The notes: generated by a model not told the origin, from the sequence alone. Counted from the stretch's first letter, positions 45,665-54,885 are shown. The stretch: DNA of 64,000 nt from Shinella sp. WSJ-2 (GCF_003432075.1 NZ_QWBU01000001.1:744001-808000), one strand, 5' to 3'. Numbers and translations are program-made.

Positions 45665-46513
45665 GTGGAAAGCACACAGGGTCTTCCGATCGAAGTGCGG
45701 CTATCGGCCTATCTCGATGGGCAACTGCCAAAAGCGGAAATGAGCGAAATCGACGAAATCCTCGCTCAGGACGACGATGCGCGCGCGGTTTTCGAAAAGC
45801 TGAAGCTCGGCAGCGAATTCGGCGCGCGCGCCTTCGAGCGCATGTTGCAGGAGCCGATCCCGCTTGATCTCGTACGCAACATCAAGGAAGCCCGCAGCAG
45901 CGACGACGACGCGCCGAAGCTCGGCATTGCCGCTATTCCGGTCGCCGCCACGCCTGCCCCGCGCCGCAGCGCGTTCTGGCCGCAGGCGCTTGCCGCGTCG
46001 CTTGCGATTTTCATGGCGGGCGGCGTTGCCGGCTATCTGATCTCCGAGCAGCAAGACACCGACGCACCGCTACAGATTGCCGCCGCGCCCCGTACCTGGC
46101 TGGACGATATCGCGGATTACCACCGCATTTATGCGCGCCAGACACGCCATCTCGTTGAAGTGCCCGCAAGCGACCAAGACCACATCGTGGAATGGCTTTC
46201 GGCCAGCACCGGCGTGCCGTTTAAGCTGCCTGACCTTTCCGGCCAGAACCTGAAGTTCGAAGGCGCGCGGTTGCTCGTCGCCGGCGGCAAGCCGACCGCC
46301 CAGCTGCTCTACCGCGATGCCGAAAACGAGATCTTCGCCATCTGTTTCCTGCAAAGCGACCCGGTTGAAGGCAAGACGACGCTGGCTGAAAGCATGCGCA
46401 ACGATATCGGTCTCGTCTCCTGGCAGCAGGGCAAGGCTTCCTACGTCGTGGTCGGCCCGTCGGCGGATCCCAATCTCGAGCGTATCGCCGAAGCGGTTTC
46501 CACAAACATCTGA
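45665..46513 (+). CDS. Putative membrane-anchored anti-sigma factor
   Basis: A 282-residue protein with GTG start preceded by AGGAGG. The N-terminal 60 residues (RLSAYLDGQLPKAEMSEIDEIL) have the helical fold pattern of anti-sigma domains but lack the zinc motif HxxxCxxC. One transmembrane helix lies at about 106-126 (FWPQALAASLAIFMAGGVAGYLI), and a periplasmic domain of about 155 residues follows. Position directly behind the sigma gene supports the role. It is similar in layout to FecR-unrelated, non-zinc regulators of alphaproteobacteria. Confidence 0.78.
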   Translation: MESTQGLPIEVRLSAYLDGQLPKAEMSEIDEILAQDDDARAVFEKLKLGSEFGARAFERMLQEPIPLDLVRNIKEARSSDDDAPKLGIAAIPVAATPAPRRSAFWPQALAASLAIFMAGGVAGYLISEQQDTDAPLQIAAAPRTWLDDIADYHRIYARQTRHLVEVPASDQDHIVEWLSASTGVPFKLPDLSGQNLKFEGARLLVAGGKPTAQLLYRDAENEIFAICFLQSDPVEGKTTLAESMRNDIGLVSWQQGKASYVVVGPSADPNLERIAEAVSTNI

Positions 46514-46709
46514 CCAACCGACGCACCCCAAGTCGTTAGCGTTACGCCTCCGCCGCGCCTATGCGCCTTCAGCGTTTTCGGTCGGCGCCGCGATCTTCCC
46601 TGCGATTACACCCCAACTTTGGCCAAGTCGTGCGCCGCATCCGTACACGGCGGCCACTTGTGGGCGCCGCAGTGATCGTCCATGAGGGTTTGATATTGGG
46701 GAGAATGGA

Positions 46710-47276
46710 ATGAGCGAAGCCTTCGGTTTCATGTTCGCCTTTTACGGCCTGCTGCTGGGCCTTGCCGTCGTCGAGGTCGCCTCCGGCTTCTCGCGCGCCT
46801 ATGACGAGCGTCGGCAACGCAAGATTGGCATTGTCGCGCCGCTCTTCGGCCTGCTGCTTCTGGTCGATCTCATCACCTTCTGGATGAATGCCTGGGCCTA
46901 TCGCGACATGGCCGAAGTTAATTACATGATCGCCTATGCGGTCGCGGTGGTCGCCCTGCTCTACTATTTCGCCGCCACCCAGGTTTTCCCGAAGGCGACC
47001 GAAAAGGACACGCTCGACAACCACATCATGGAGCATCGCCGCATCGTCGTGTTCTGCGTGCTCGGCAGCAATCTGATGACCCAGATACCGCCGGCGATCT
47101 CTGCCGTAACGACACCATGGCCACTCCCGACCTTCGCGCTATGGACCACGCTCAATGCGATCTACTACGCACTCCTTCTTACGGCCGCCTTCGCAAAGAG
47201 CAAGCGTGTGGTGACGATCGTCGTGGGTGTGGCAGTGCTTTATGTGCTCACCGCGACGGCATTGTTTGCCGGATAG
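46710..47276 (+). CDS. Integral membrane protein of unknown function
   Basis: A 188-residue protein with about five to six transmembrane segments (FMFAFYGLLLGLAVVEVASG, IVAPLFGLLLLVDLITFW, NYMIAYAVAVVALLYYFA, ALWTTLNAIYYALLLTAA, VVTIVVGVAVLYVLTATALF). A charged loop with HIMEHRRI lies in the middle. No family recognised. GGGGAGAATGGA precedes the ATG. Confidence 0.75.
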   Translation: MSEAFGFMFAFYGLLLGLAVVEVASGFSRAYDERRQRKIGIVAPLFGLLLLVDLITFWMNAWAYRDMAEVNYMIAYAVAVVALLYYFAATQVFPKATEKDTLDNHIMEHRRIVVFCVLGSNLMTQIPPAISAVTTPWPLPTFALWTTLNAIYYALLLTAAFAKSKRVVTIVVGVAVLYVLTATALFAG

Positions 47277-47299
47277 GGCTTCCGCAAGCCCAAAAGAAC

Positions 47300-47335
47300 A
47301 GCCCGGAAGCAAACGCTGCCGGGCTTTTGTTTTGA
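47300..47335 (+). terminator. Intrinsic terminator between the membrane protein and leuA
   Basis: AGCCCGG and CCGGGCT (47300-47306 with 47319-47325) form the main stem, followed by TTTTGTTTTG. It lies between convergent genes. Confidence 0.82.
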
Positions 47336-47347
47336 AAGGCCAAACAA

Positions 47348-49057
47348 TCAGCCGCGCGTTGCGAGCACGCGGTTGGCGGCCGAGACGATGGCTTCGAGCG
47401 AGGCCGTCACGATGTTGGTGTTGATGCCGACACCGAACAGCTTGCCGCCGGGATGCACCACCTCGACATAGGCGATGGCCGCCGCATTCGAGCCCTGCTG
47501 GAGCGAATGCTCGGAATAGTCGGCGACGGACATCGGAATGCCGAGATAGATCGACAGCGCATTGATGAAACCGTCGATAGGCCCGGTGCCCTTGCCCTCG
47601 ATGCGCTTCGTCTCGCCCCCGTCGGTCACCTCTGCGGCGACGATGCGCGAGCCCTTCTGGCCGCTTTCATCCGGATAGGTGTGGTGGTCGACGAAGCGCA
47701 GGCGCGTGCCCGGCTGCTTGACGTAACGCTCCATGAAGCTCTCATGGATGCGCTTGGCCGGCAGCTCGACGCCCTCTTCGTCCGTGATGCGCTGGATCTC
47801 GTCGCGGAACTCGACCTGCAGGTTGCGCGGCAGGTTGATGCCGTAGTCTTCCTGCAGGATATAGGCGATGCCGCCCTTGCCGGACTGCGAATTGATGCGG
47901 ATGATCGCCTCGTAGGAGCGGCCGACATCCTGCGGGTCGATCGGCAGATAGGGCACTTCCCACAAGGGCTTGTTGGCCTTCTTGATGGCCTTCATGCCCT
48001 TGTTGATGGCGTCCTGGTGCGAGCCCGAGAAGGCGGTATAGACCAGCTCGCCGACATAGGGGTGGCGCTCGGGAATGGCCATCTCGTTGGAATATTCATA
48101 GACCGACTTGATGCGCTCGATATCCGAGCAATCCAGCTTGGGATCGACGCCCTGCGTGTACATGTTCAGGGCCAGCGTAACGACGTCGACATTGCCGGTG
48201 CGCTCGCCATTGCCGAACAGCGTACCTTCGACACGGTCCGCACCGGCCATCAGCCCCAGTTCGGTGGCGGCGATACCGGTGCCGCGGTCGTTGTGCGGGT
48301 GCAGCGAGATGATGACGTTCTCGCGGTTGTCGATGTTGCGGCACATCCATTCGATCTGGTCGGCATAAATGTTGGGCGTCGCCATCTCGACGGTCGAGGG
48401 TAGGTTCAGGATCAGCTTGTTGTCCGCCGTCGGCTTCACGATCTCGACGACCGCGTTGCAGATTTCCAGCGCCACTTCCAACTCGGTACCGGTAAAGCTC
48501 TCCGGCGAATATTCGAAGCGATAGCCACCGCCGGCCTTGGCAGCCATGTCGGTGATCATCTTGGCGGCGTCGGTGGCGATCTGCTTGATGCCATGGACAT
48601 CCTTGCCGAAGACCACGCGGCGCTGCAATTCGCTTGTCGAATTGTAGAAGTGGATGATCGGGTTATGCGCGCCTTCCAGCGCCTCGAAGGTGCGGGTGAT
48701 CAGCTCCGGGCGGCACTGAACCAGGACTTGCAAGGACACGTCCTCGGGCACATTGCCCTGCTCGACGCACCAGCGGGCGAAATCGAAATCGGTCTGCGAG
48801 GCAGAGGGGAAACCGATCTCGATTTCCTTGAAACCCATGTCCAGCAACAGCTGGAACATACGGGCCTTGCGGTCGTGGCCCATCGGGTTGATCAGCGACT
48901 GATTGCCGTCGCGCAGGTCGACCGAACACCAGATCGGCGCCTTGTCGATCACCTTGCCCGGCCAGGTGCGGTCGGGAATGTTGATCGTGGGATAGGGCTG
49001 ATACTTGCTTGCGGCTTCAGGCATGCCCTGCTTGGGAGAATGGGTCTTCAAAATCAT
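47348..49057 (-). CDS. leuA: 2-Isopropylmalate synthase
   Basis: A 569-residue enzyme of leucine synthesis, condensing acetyl-CoA with 2-oxoisovalerate. The TIM barrel opens with IWCSVDLRDGNQSL, metal ligands are in HPHNDRGTGIAATEL, and GERTGNVDVVTLALNMY follows. The C-terminal regulatory domain (about 440-569, VAEVTDGG...GKGTGPIDGFINAL) provides leucine feedback. Length matches the long, yeast-like LeuA type 2. A leader peptide gene and attenuator structure precede it. Confidence 0.97.
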   Translation of the reverse strand: MILKTHSPKQGMPEAASKYQPYPTINIPDRTWPGKVIDKAPIWCSVDLRDGNQSLINPMGHDRKARMFQLLLDMGFKEIEIGFPSASQTDFDFARWCVEQGNVPEDVSLQVLVQCRPELITRTFEALEGAHNPIIHFYNSTSELQRRVVFGKDVHGIKQIATDAAKMITDMAAKAGGGYRFEYSPESFTGTELEVALEICNAVVEIVKPTADNKLILNLPSTVEMATPNIYADQIEWMCRNIDNRENVIISLHPHNDRGTGIAATELGLMAGADRVEGTLFGNGERTGNVDVVTLALNMYTQGVDPKLDCSDIERIKSVYEYSNEMAIPERHPYVGELVYTAFSGSHQDAINKGMKAIKKANKPLWEVPYLPIDPQDVGRSYEAIIRINSQSGKGGIAYILQEDYGINLPRNLQVEFRDEIQRITDEEGVELPAKRIHESFMERYVKQPGTRLRFVDHHTYPDESGQKGSRIVAAEVTDGGETKRIEGKGTGPIDGFINALSIYLGIPMSVADYSEHSLQQGSNAAAIAYVEVVHPGGKLFGVGINTNIVTASLEAIVSAANRVLATRG

Positions 49058-49149
49058 TGCTTCGTCTCTTCGTCATCCCGGCATTCGCGAAAGCGTCATA
49101 GCGCCTAAAGAGCGCGAATGCACCGGAATTCATACACTGGGGGTGAAAC

Positions 49150-49208
49150 GAGGAGCTATTGCCGGGCGGGCTTTGTCGGCCGCCGGGCGCTCCTCAACGA
49201 ACCCGGCA
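49150..49208 (-). promoter_or_regulatory. Predicted leucine attenuator of leuA: mutually exclusive stems
   Basis: On the minus strand TGCCGGG (49202-49208) can pair with CCCGGCA (49160-49166), while GAGGAGC (49189-49195) can pair with GCTCCTC (49150-49156). The two stems cross, so only one can form at a time, as expected for antiterminator and terminator. The last stem is followed by only a weak T tract (CGTTTC). The leader ORF ends inside this region. Confidence 0.65.
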
Positions 49209-49319
49209 ACCGCGCGTAAGGCCGAGAAGAAGAAGCGAGGAGAAGCCGCGCGAACGCTCACGAACAGCAGTGCTGCCGCGGGAAACACGTTCGATGATCT
49301 GTGCGCTGGTCTTCAACAT
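49194..49319 (-). CDS. leuL: Leucine-rich leader peptide of leuA (leuL), 41 residues
   Basis: A short ORF beginning MLKTSAQIIERVSRG and ending SSLLLLGLTRGCRVR. Five of six residues at positions 29-34 are Leu (codons at 49218-49235), the pattern needed to stall ribosomes when charged tRNA-Leu is scarce. A -35 TTGCGC (49349-49354) and -10 TATAGA (49326-49331) with 17-bp spacer lie so close that transcription should start at or beside the ATG, making it leaderless. No known family; assignment rests on composition and location. Confidence 0.75.
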   Translation of the reverse strand: MLKTSAQIIERVSRGSTAVRERSRGFSSLLLLGLTRGCRVR

Positions 49320-49325
49320 AGGCCG

Positions 49326-49354
49326 TCTATACCGGCGGGATAATGAAAGCGCAA
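49326..49354 (-). promoter_or_regulatory. Predicted promoter of the leuL-leuA transcript
   Basis: TTGCGC-N17-TATAGA on the minus strand, in the format of the rhizobial housekeeping consensus CTTGAC-N17-CTATAT, ends 6 nt before the leuL ATG. Confidence 0.6.
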
Positions 49355-49446
49355 GCGCCCGCCGCCTGAAACTTTGATACCTGCCGCGCCGTTCATTAAA
49401 AGACACAATTGACGCGAACAATCGAAGCACGCAGCTTAGGCGGACA

Positions 49447-49644
49447 ATGATGAAGTATCTTTCCCTTATCCCCCTCGCATTCCTTGCCGGATGCATGACG
49501 CCGCCCTCGCCCCAGACGATCGAGGACAATGCCTACTGCACCCGCCTCTACGGCGCCGTCAGCGACTACAAGACCCAGTGCCTTTACGAGCGCTCGATCG
49601 GCAACAACGATCCACGCGATCCGTTCTCGCGCCGCAAGCAATAA
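49447..49644 (+). CDS. Small lipoprotein
   Basis: A 65-residue precursor with signal peptide MMKYLSLIPLAFLAGC; Cys16 in the lipobox LAGC is the probable lipid site. The mature region (about 50 residues) has two further Cys (AYCTRLYG and TQCLYERS) and ends with Arg/Lys residues. Divergent from leuA. Similar small lipoproteins are common in Rhizobiaceae; function unknown. Confidence 0.72.
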   Translation: MMKYLSLIPLAFLAGCMTPPSPQTIEDNAYCTRLYGAVSDYKTQCLYERSIGNNDPRDPFSRRKQ

Positions 49645-49675
49645 AAAACCCTCCGCCCTGAGGCGGAGGGTTCTC
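49645..49675. terminator. Bidirectional intrinsic terminator
   Basis: ACCCTCCGCC and GGCGGAGGGT form a perfect 10-bp stem with a 4-nt loop. A run of six A on the left makes it strong for the leftward clpP-like gene and also ends the small lipoprotein gene. Confidence 0.88.
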
Positions 49676-49697
49676 AATTCAGCGAAAGCGCGGTCGC

Positions 49698-50276
49698 TCA
49701 GATATCGGCCTGCGAGGTCACGATGCGCGAAACGAGGCCGTAGCCCTTGGCTTCCTCGGCCGAGAGCCAGTAGTCGCGGTCCGTATCCTTGGCGATCTTT
49801 TCGATCGGCTGGCCGGTGGCGTCGGCGAATATCTTGTTCAGGCGCTCGTTCATCTTGATGATTTCACGGGCCTGGATCTCGATATCCGATGCCATGCCGC
49901 GGGTGCCGCCCGACGGTTGATGCAGCAGGAAGCGGGTGTTGGGCAGGCAAAGGCGCTGTTCCTTCGGTGCGGCGACATAGATCAGCGCGCCGGCGGAGGC
50001 GACCCAGCCCGTACCGATCATCCAGACCTTCGGCTTGATGAACTTGATCATGTCATGGATCGAATCGCCCGATTCGACATGACCGCCCGGCGAATTGACG
50101 TAGATGCGGATGTCTTCGTCGCTGGCGGCGGCAAGCGCCACGAGCTGCGAGCAGACCTTCTGCGCCAGTTCCTGGTTGATCGGCCCATAGATGAAGATCG
50201 AACGCGACTTGAAAAGGTTCGCCTCCGTTTCCTTGCCCAGGGGCAGTTCCGTCTTCTTGTCGTCCTCGTCGCTCAT
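49698..50276 (-). CDS. ATP-dependent Clp protease proteolytic subunit (ClpP paralogue)
   Basis: A 192-residue serine protease subunit. The catalytic Ser is in [15 protein letters not shown], His in [15 protein letters not shown] and Asp in [20 protein letters not shown], so the triad looks complete. The AxSAG rather than AASMG context and the [12 protein letters not shown] segment mark it as one of the secondary ClpP copies found in Rhizobiaceae. It may form mixed rings with the main ClpP. No clpX or clpA is adjacent. Confidence 0.92.
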   Translation of the reverse strand: MSDEDDKKTELPLGKETEANLFKSRSIFIYGPINQELAQKVCSQLVALAAASDEDIRIYVNSPGGHVESGDSIHDMIKFIKPKVWMIGTGWVASAGALIYVAAPKEQRLCLPNTRFLLHQPSGGTRGMASDIEIQAREIIKMNERLNKIFADATGQPIEKIAKDTDRDYWLSAEEAKGYGLVSRIVTSQADI

Positions 50277-50418
50277 CCAAAGTCTCCGGATTTGTCGTCA
50301 GAATAGTCTTGGTCGCTGTGTCAGATAATGCGACTCACTGGCCAAGACAATGCAACAAAACCGATAGAGGGCGATAGAGCCTGCCGGCACGACCGGAAAA
50401 CACAGTAAATGGCACCGG

Positions 50419-50883
50419 TCAGCCGCGGCCGCGATAGGGCTGCACGCCCTGTTCGGGGATCCACGCGCCTTCGGGTGCCGCTCCCGTCTGCCAGAACACA
50501 TCGATCGGGATACCGCCGCGCGGATACCAGTAGGCGCCGATGCGCAGCCATTTCGGCTCCAGGAGGTCGACGAGCCGCTTGGCGATATCGATGGTGCAAT
50601 CCTCGTGGAAGGCGCCGTGGTTGCGGAACGAGTGCAGATAGAGCTTCAGCGATTTCGATTCGACCAGCCAGCCGTTCGGAATGTAATCGATGACGATATG
50701 CGCGAAATCCGGCTGGCCGGTCATCGGGCAAAGCGAGGTGAATTCGGGTGCGGTGAAGCGCACGACGAAATCCGTGCCCGCGTGGCTGCTCGGCACCCGC
50801 TCCAGCACCGCCGTATCGGGGTTTGCGGGAAGATCGACCTTCTGCCCGAGCTGGGAAAGGCCTGAAACGTCCGTCTTGCTCAT
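50419..50883 (-). CDS. queF: NADPH-dependent 7-cyano-7-deazaguanine reductase
   Basis: A 154-residue unimodular QueF of queuosine synthesis, reducing preQ0 to preQ1. The catalytic Cys is in [13 protein letters not shown], and the QueF motif [17 protein letters not shown] carries the NADPH-binding Glu and Ser-Lys. Its ATG overlaps the stop of the upstream cation transporter gene (ATGA), so no separate preQ1 riboswitch can lie in front of it. Confidence 0.96.
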   Translation of the reverse strand: MSKTDVSGLSQLGQKVDLPANPDTAVLERVPSSHAGTDFVVRFTAPEFTSLCPMTGQPDFAHIVIDYIPNGWLVESKSLKLYLHSFRNHGAFHEDCTIDIAKRLVDLLEPKWLRIGAYWYPRGGIPIDVFWQTGAAPEGAWIPEQGVQPYRGRG

Positions 50884-51797
50884 CGTGGGATCCTTTCGAT
50901 CTTGACCTTGATGCCATGCGCCTTTTCGGTTTCCGGCTCGACATGGATGGCGATCTGCGCACCGGGCTGCACCGCGACGATCGCCGCCTCGAGGCGGTCG
51001 CAGATCTCGTGGGCCTGCCCGACTGGCATCGCCGCCGGCACCACGAGGTGGAAATCGACGAAGGTGGCCGATCCCGCCCGCCGGGTCTTCAGGTCATGCA
51101 CGCCAAGCGAGCCCGCGCCATGGGTGGCGATAGCAGCCTTGATGGCCTCCGCCTCGCCCGACTCCACCGCGTGATCCATCAAACCATCGACCGAATGGGT
51201 AATGACCTTCCAGCCCTGATAGAGAATGTTGAGCGCAACGAGCACGGCCAGCAAGGGGTCGAGCACCGCATAGCCCGTCAGGATGGCCAGCACGAGGCCG
51301 ACGAGCACGCCCGCCGAGGTCACGACGTCGGAGAGGATGTGCTGCCCGTCCGCTGATAGCGCCGGTGAGCGATAGCGGCGACCGGCGCGGATCAGCACAT
51401 AGGCCCAGAGCGCATTAATGGCGGCTGCCAGGAAGTTGATTGCAAGGCCTAGCACCGGCGCTTCCATGGTCGTCGGCGCGAAGACGGCCGGCAGGGCCTC
51501 CTTCACGATGAGCAGCGCCGCCACGGCGATCAGCACGCCCTCCAAAACCGCCGAAAGATATTCCGCCTTGTGGTGGCCGAAGGGATGGGTCGTGTCGGCG
51601 GGCTTGGCCGCATAGCTGATCGCGGCGAAGGCGACGATGGCCGCGACTACATTGACGGTCGATTCCAGGCCGTCCGACAGAAGCGCCACCGAGCCCGTCA
51701 CCCACCAGGCGACGAGCTTCAGCCCCATCACGCCCAGGGACAGGGGAATGCCCCAAAGCGCCAGCCGCTTGACCGTGCTGCTATCCGTCTTTTCCAT
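50880..51797 (-). CDS. Cation diffusion facilitator family transporter
   Basis: A 305-residue metal-proton antiporter with six membrane helices and a C-terminal cytoplasmic domain. The metal-site segments are SDGLESTVN in helix 2 and the HILSDVVTS of helix 5; the conserved loop [17 protein letters not shown] is present. Specificity (Zn, Fe, Mn) is not clear. GGAGAG precedes MEKTDSS, so upstream ATGs are rejected. It shares an ATGA overlap with queF. Confidence 0.92.
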   Translation of the reverse strand: MEKTDSSTVKRLALWGIPLSLGVMGLKLVAWWVTGSVALLSDGLESTVNVVAAIVAFAAISYAAKPADTTHPFGHHKAEYLSAVLEGVLIAVAALLIVKEALPAVFAPTTMEAPVLGLAINFLAAAINALWAYVLIRAGRRYRSPALSADGQHILSDVVTSAGVLVGLVLAILTGYAVLDPLLAVLVALNILYQGWKVITHSVDGLMDHAVESGEAEAIKAAIATHGAGSLGVHDLKTRRAGSATFVDFHLVVPAAMPVGQAHEICDRLEAAIVAVQPGAQIAIHVEPETEKAHGIKVKIERIPR

Positions 51798-51850
51798 AAA
51801 GCTCTCCATGCGCATGCAAACGAGTTGCAAAAAGCCTGGCCCATCAACGC

Positions 51851-51888
51851 AAAACCGCGCGCACGGGGACGTGCACGCGGTTTTCTCT
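51851..51888 (-). terminator. Intrinsic terminator downstream of trpE(G)
   Basis: AAAACCGCG-c-GCACG and CGTGC-a-CGCGGTTTT form a long stem with a GGGA loop and one mismatch, ended by T-rich sequence on either strand; it lies 45 nt after the trpE(G) stop. Confidence 0.88.
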
Positions 51889-51928
51889 TGAACTCCCTAT
51901 CGGCCAGTTTGGCCGCTTTGTCAAAGCC

Positions 51929-54118
51929 TCAGGCGGCTTTTACCTTGGCTTTTTTGGAGAGGTGCGCCACCACGTTCTCGATCATGCGCATGCCGGCATC
52001 CTGGCCGAGCGTCATGATGGATTCGGGATGGAACTGCACCGCGGCCACCGGCTCGCTGGCATGTTCGATGCCCATGATCGTGCCGTCCTCGCTCTCCGCC
52101 GTGATGATGAAATCACGCGGCAGGGTCGAGGGATCGGCGAAAATCGAGTGGTAGCGGCCGACCGTCACTTCCTTGCCGAGGCCGGAGAAGACGATGCCCG
52201 GCTCCAACACGCGGATGCGCGAAGGCTTGCCATGCATGGGGATTGCGAGCTGGCGCAGATCGCCGCCATAGGCCTCCGCCAGCGCCTGCAGACCGAGGCA
52301 GACGCCGAAGATCGGCAGGCTGCGGGCGCGCGCCTTCTTGATCGTCGCCTTGCAGTCGAAATCCTTCGGGCTGCCGGGGCCGGGCGAGAGAACGACGAGG
52401 TCGGGCTTGATCCGGTCGAAGATTTCTTCCGGCACGGGCGTGCGCACCGTCGTCACGTCGGCACCGGTCTGGCGGAAGTAATTGGCGAGCGTGTGGACAA
52501 AACTGTCCTCGTGATCGACGAGCAGGATCTTGACGCCGGCGCCGACCGACGCGACGTCGCGCTGGCTCTTTGCGGAATTGCCTGACTTGGCGTCGCGGAT
52601 GGCTGCGATCATGGCGGAGGCCTTCAGTTCGGTTTCGGCTTCTTCTTCGTCAGGATTGGAATCGTAAAGCAGGGTCGCGCCGGCGCGCACCTCGGCAATG
52701 CCGTCCTTGATGCGGATGGTGCGCAGCGTCAGGCCGGTGTTCATGTCGCCATTGAACCCGACCATGCCGATCGCACCACCATACCATGCGCGCGGGCTTT
52801 TCTCATGCGCCTCGATGAAGCGCATCGCCCAGAGCTTCGGCGCGCCGGTGACGGTGACGGCCCAGGCATGCGACAGGAAGCCGTCGAAGGCATCCATATC
52901 GTCGCGAAGACGGCCTTCGATATGGTCGACCGTGTGGATGAGGCGCGAATACATCTCGATCTGCCGACGACCGATAACCTTGACCGAACCGGGCTCGCAG
53001 ACGCGGCTCTTGTCGTTGCGGTCGACGTCCGAGCACATGGTGAGCTCGGATTCGTCCTTCTTCGAATTCAGGAGCTTGAGGATCTGCTCCGAGTCGGCGA
53101 TCGGGTCGTCGCCGCGCTTGATCGTGCCCGAGATCGGGCAGGTCTCGATGCGGCGGCCCGACACGCGCACGAACATTTCCGGCGAGGCGCCGACGAGATA
53201 TTCCTGGTTGCCGAGATTGATGAAGAACGAATAGGGCGACGGGTTGATCGCCTTGAGGCGGCGCGAGATTTCCGACGGCTTGCTTTCGCAGCGCTCGAAG
53301 AACTTCTGACCCGGCACCACCTCGAAGAGATCGCCGCGCCGGAAACTTTCCTTCGCCTTGACGACCAACTCGGCATATTCGCCGGGACGATGATCGCCAT
53401 GCGGCGGGATGACATCAACGGTCTTGAACGGCTCGGAGGCGATCGTTTCACCCCTGCCTTCGGTCGAAAGACCGTCCTTGGCGAAGTCGTAGCGGTCGAT
53501 CCAGGCCTTTGCGGCATAGTGGTCGACGACGAGGATTTCATCCGGCAGGAAGAGCACCATGTCGCGCTGGTCATCCGGCCGCTTCAGCTTCAGGTCGATG
53601 GCGTCGAACTGGAAGGCGAGGTCGTATCCGAAGGCGCCGTAGAGGCCGAGGCTGGCATCCTGATCGGAATGAAAGAGATCCGTCACGGCGCGCAGCACAG
53701 TGAAGACGGTCGGCATCTTGGAGCGCTCTTCTTCGGTGAAGACCCGGTCGGGCAGCTTCACGTCGAGATCGAGGCGGGTGGAGGTGCGCGCGCCGAGCTT
53801 CAGCTCCGGCACATTGGCCAAGCGCTCGGCGATGAAGGCCAGCAGCACCTCGCCGCGACCATTGTAGGCCTCGATCCAGACGGCGCGGCCGAAGGAGGAG
53901 ATGGCGAGCGGCGGATCGACGACGGCGGTGTCCCAGCGCGTGTAGCGGCCTGGATATTCGTAGTTCGAGGAGAAGACGGCACCGCGCCGTTCGTCGAGCT
54001 TGTCGACATAGGTGGAGATTGCATTTGCGTAATCCGCCGCGCGACGGCGGCGGGTGACGGTCACGCCGCCCTTGGTTTCATAGGCTTCGCCGCCGTCTTC
54101 CAGAATTCTCGTCGCCAT
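51929..54118 (-). CDS. trpE(G): Fused anthranilate synthase, components I and II
   Basis: A 729-residue single-chain anthranilate synthase, the length and layout typical of rhizobia. The TrpE half (about 1-520) has [35 protein letters not shown] and [10 protein letters not shown]; the glutamine amidotransferase half (about 535-729) has [15 protein letters not shown] with the nucleophile Cys and [11 protein letters not shown]. It makes anthranilate from chorismate, the first step of Trp synthesis. Start MATRILEDG. Upstream lie trpL and a Trp attenuator. Confidence 0.97.
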   Translation of the reverse strand: MATRILEDGGEAYETKGGVTVTRRRRAADYANAISTYVDKLDERRGAVFSSNYEYPGRYTRWDTAVVDPPLAISSFGRAVWIEAYNGRGEVLLAFIAERLANVPELKLGARTSTRLDLDVKLPDRVFTEEERSKMPTVFTVLRAVTDLFHSDQDASLGLYGAFGYDLAFQFDAIDLKLKRPDDQRDMVLFLPDEILVVDHYAAKAWIDRYDFAKDGLSTEGRGETIASEPFKTVDVIPPHGDHRPGEYAELVVKAKESFRRGDLFEVVPGQKFFERCESKPSEISRRLKAINPSPYSFFINLGNQEYLVGASPEMFVRVSGRRIETCPISGTIKRGDDPIADSEQILKLLNSKKDESELTMCSDVDRNDKSRVCEPGSVKVIGRRQIEMYSRLIHTVDHIEGRLRDDMDAFDGFLSHAWAVTVTGAPKLWAMRFIEAHEKSPRAWYGGAIGMVGFNGDMNTGLTLRTIRIKDGIAEVRAGATLLYDSNPDEEEAETELKASAMIAAIRDAKSGNSAKSQRDVASVGAGVKILLVDHEDSFVHTLANYFRQTGADVTTVRTPVPEEIFDRIKPDLVVLSPGPGSPKDFDCKATIKKARARSLPIFGVCLGLQALAEAYGGDLRQLAIPMHGKPSRIRVLEPGIVFSGLGKEVTVGRYHSIFADPSTLPRDFIITAESEDGTIMGIEHASEPVAAVQFHPESIMTLGQDAGMRMIENVVAHLSKKAKVKAA

Positions 54119-54161
54119 TCCCCAACTCCGTTTCAGGCCCGGTTTCAAGGCGGCTGAAAAC

Positions 54162-54193
54162 AAAAAAGCCGCCTCGAAACTTCCGGGCGGCTT
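54162..54193 (-). promoter_or_regulatory. Terminator stem of the trp attenuator
   Basis: AAGCCGCC and GGCGGCTT pair (54186-54193 with 54166-54173) and are followed by six T (54162-54167) on the minus strand, just before trpE(G). An upstream GGCGGCCTTG (near 54218-54227) can instead pair with the first arm with one bulge, giving the antiterminator. Confidence 0.9.
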
Positions 54194-54228
54194 GTCGTCT
54201 CAATCACGCATGACTGGTCAAGGCCGCC

Positions 54229-54273
54229 TCAGCGAGCCCACCACCAACCAGCGATGTTGATCATCTTTTCCAT
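54229..54273 (-). CDS. trpL: Tryptophan leader peptide peTrpL, 14 residues
   Basis: The ORF reads MEKMINIAGWWWAR, with three consecutive Trp codons near the end. Length and the WWWAR ending agree with rhizobial peTrpL, described in Sinorhizobium meliloti. In that bacterium the ribosome at the Trp codons controls transcription into trpE(G), and the released attenuator RNA and peptide also act in trans; whether that holds here is inference. The start ATG lies about 8 nt from the predicted -10, so it is leaderless or nearly so. Confidence 0.9.
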   Translation of the reverse strand: MEKMINIAGWWWAR

Positions 54274-54281
54274 GGGCCGAA

Positions 54282-54311
54282 GTGTTAGCGTGAAGTGCGA
54301 CGCCGTGCAAG
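54282..54311 (-). promoter_or_regulatory. Predicted trpL promoter
   Basis: CTTGCA (54306-54311) and CTAACA (54283-54288) are 17 bp apart on the minus strand, near the rhizobial consensus CTTGAC-N17-CTATAT; transcription should begin at about 54274-54276. Confidence 0.7.
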
Positions 54312-54507
54312 AGCCATTACAGGAATGGGCTGCCTTGCTGGAAATTGCGGCCAAAGCGCTTCCATCTTTATCAATCCTGCTCCCCGCGAGATCAACACGC
54401 AACAAATTGTCAAGCTCGCGAAATTCGCCATGTCAGGAGATTTGCTCATTGCGTGAGCATGTGCTAATGCCCGCGGCCTGGAACATTAGAATCAAGGCAA
54501 ATACCCT

Positions 54508-54816
54508 ATGGTCGATGTTATGGTCGAAGCGTTCCGCGAGATGCAGCGCCGGCTCGCGGGCACATTGGAAGACTACGAAACTCCCGAGTTCAAGGAGCTC
54601 GACGGTCAGATCGCGCATGTCTTCGACGCCATCTACCAGCACGAACCGCAAACCGTAGAGGAGGCGCGCACCATGGCTGGCTTCTTCCTCGATCTCATCG
54701 GCGACAACGATGCGGGGGACAATATCCACCTGATCGAGAAAGTTCGCACAATCGTCGATGACTGTGCTTCGCGCTGCGATCTAGCGATGGAAATCGCGCA
54801 CGGCGCCGGCATCTAG
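54508..54816 (+). CDS. Hypothetical small helical protein
   Basis: A 102-residue acidic, mostly helical protein (MVDVMVEAFREMQRRLAG, then IAHVFDAIYQHEPQTVEEARTMAG). No signal peptide, membrane segment or recognised domain. Start uncertain: an ATG four codons later is also possible, with no clear ribosome-binding site for either. It is divergent from trpL. Confidence 0.55.
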   Translation: MVDVMVEAFREMQRRLAGTLEDYETPEFKELDGQIAHVFDAIYQHEPQTVEEARTMAGFFLDLIGDNDAGDNIHLIEKVRTIVDDCASRCDLAMEIAHGAGI

Positions 54817-54885
54817 CACGCCGGCGGCAACCAATTTCGTCGAACGGCGTTTCCCCGCTGACCTTGTCAGCCGGGAGATCGACCC

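Noticed and set aside
50884-50960. preQ1 riboswitch in front of queF
   Set aside because: The queF start overlaps the stop of the upstream transporter gene, so there is no untranslated leader.
54254-54658. A 134-codon plus-strand frame starting opposite trpL
   Set aside because: It overlaps the trpL promoter and the better supported 54508 gene in another frame, and has no ribosome-binding site or domain.
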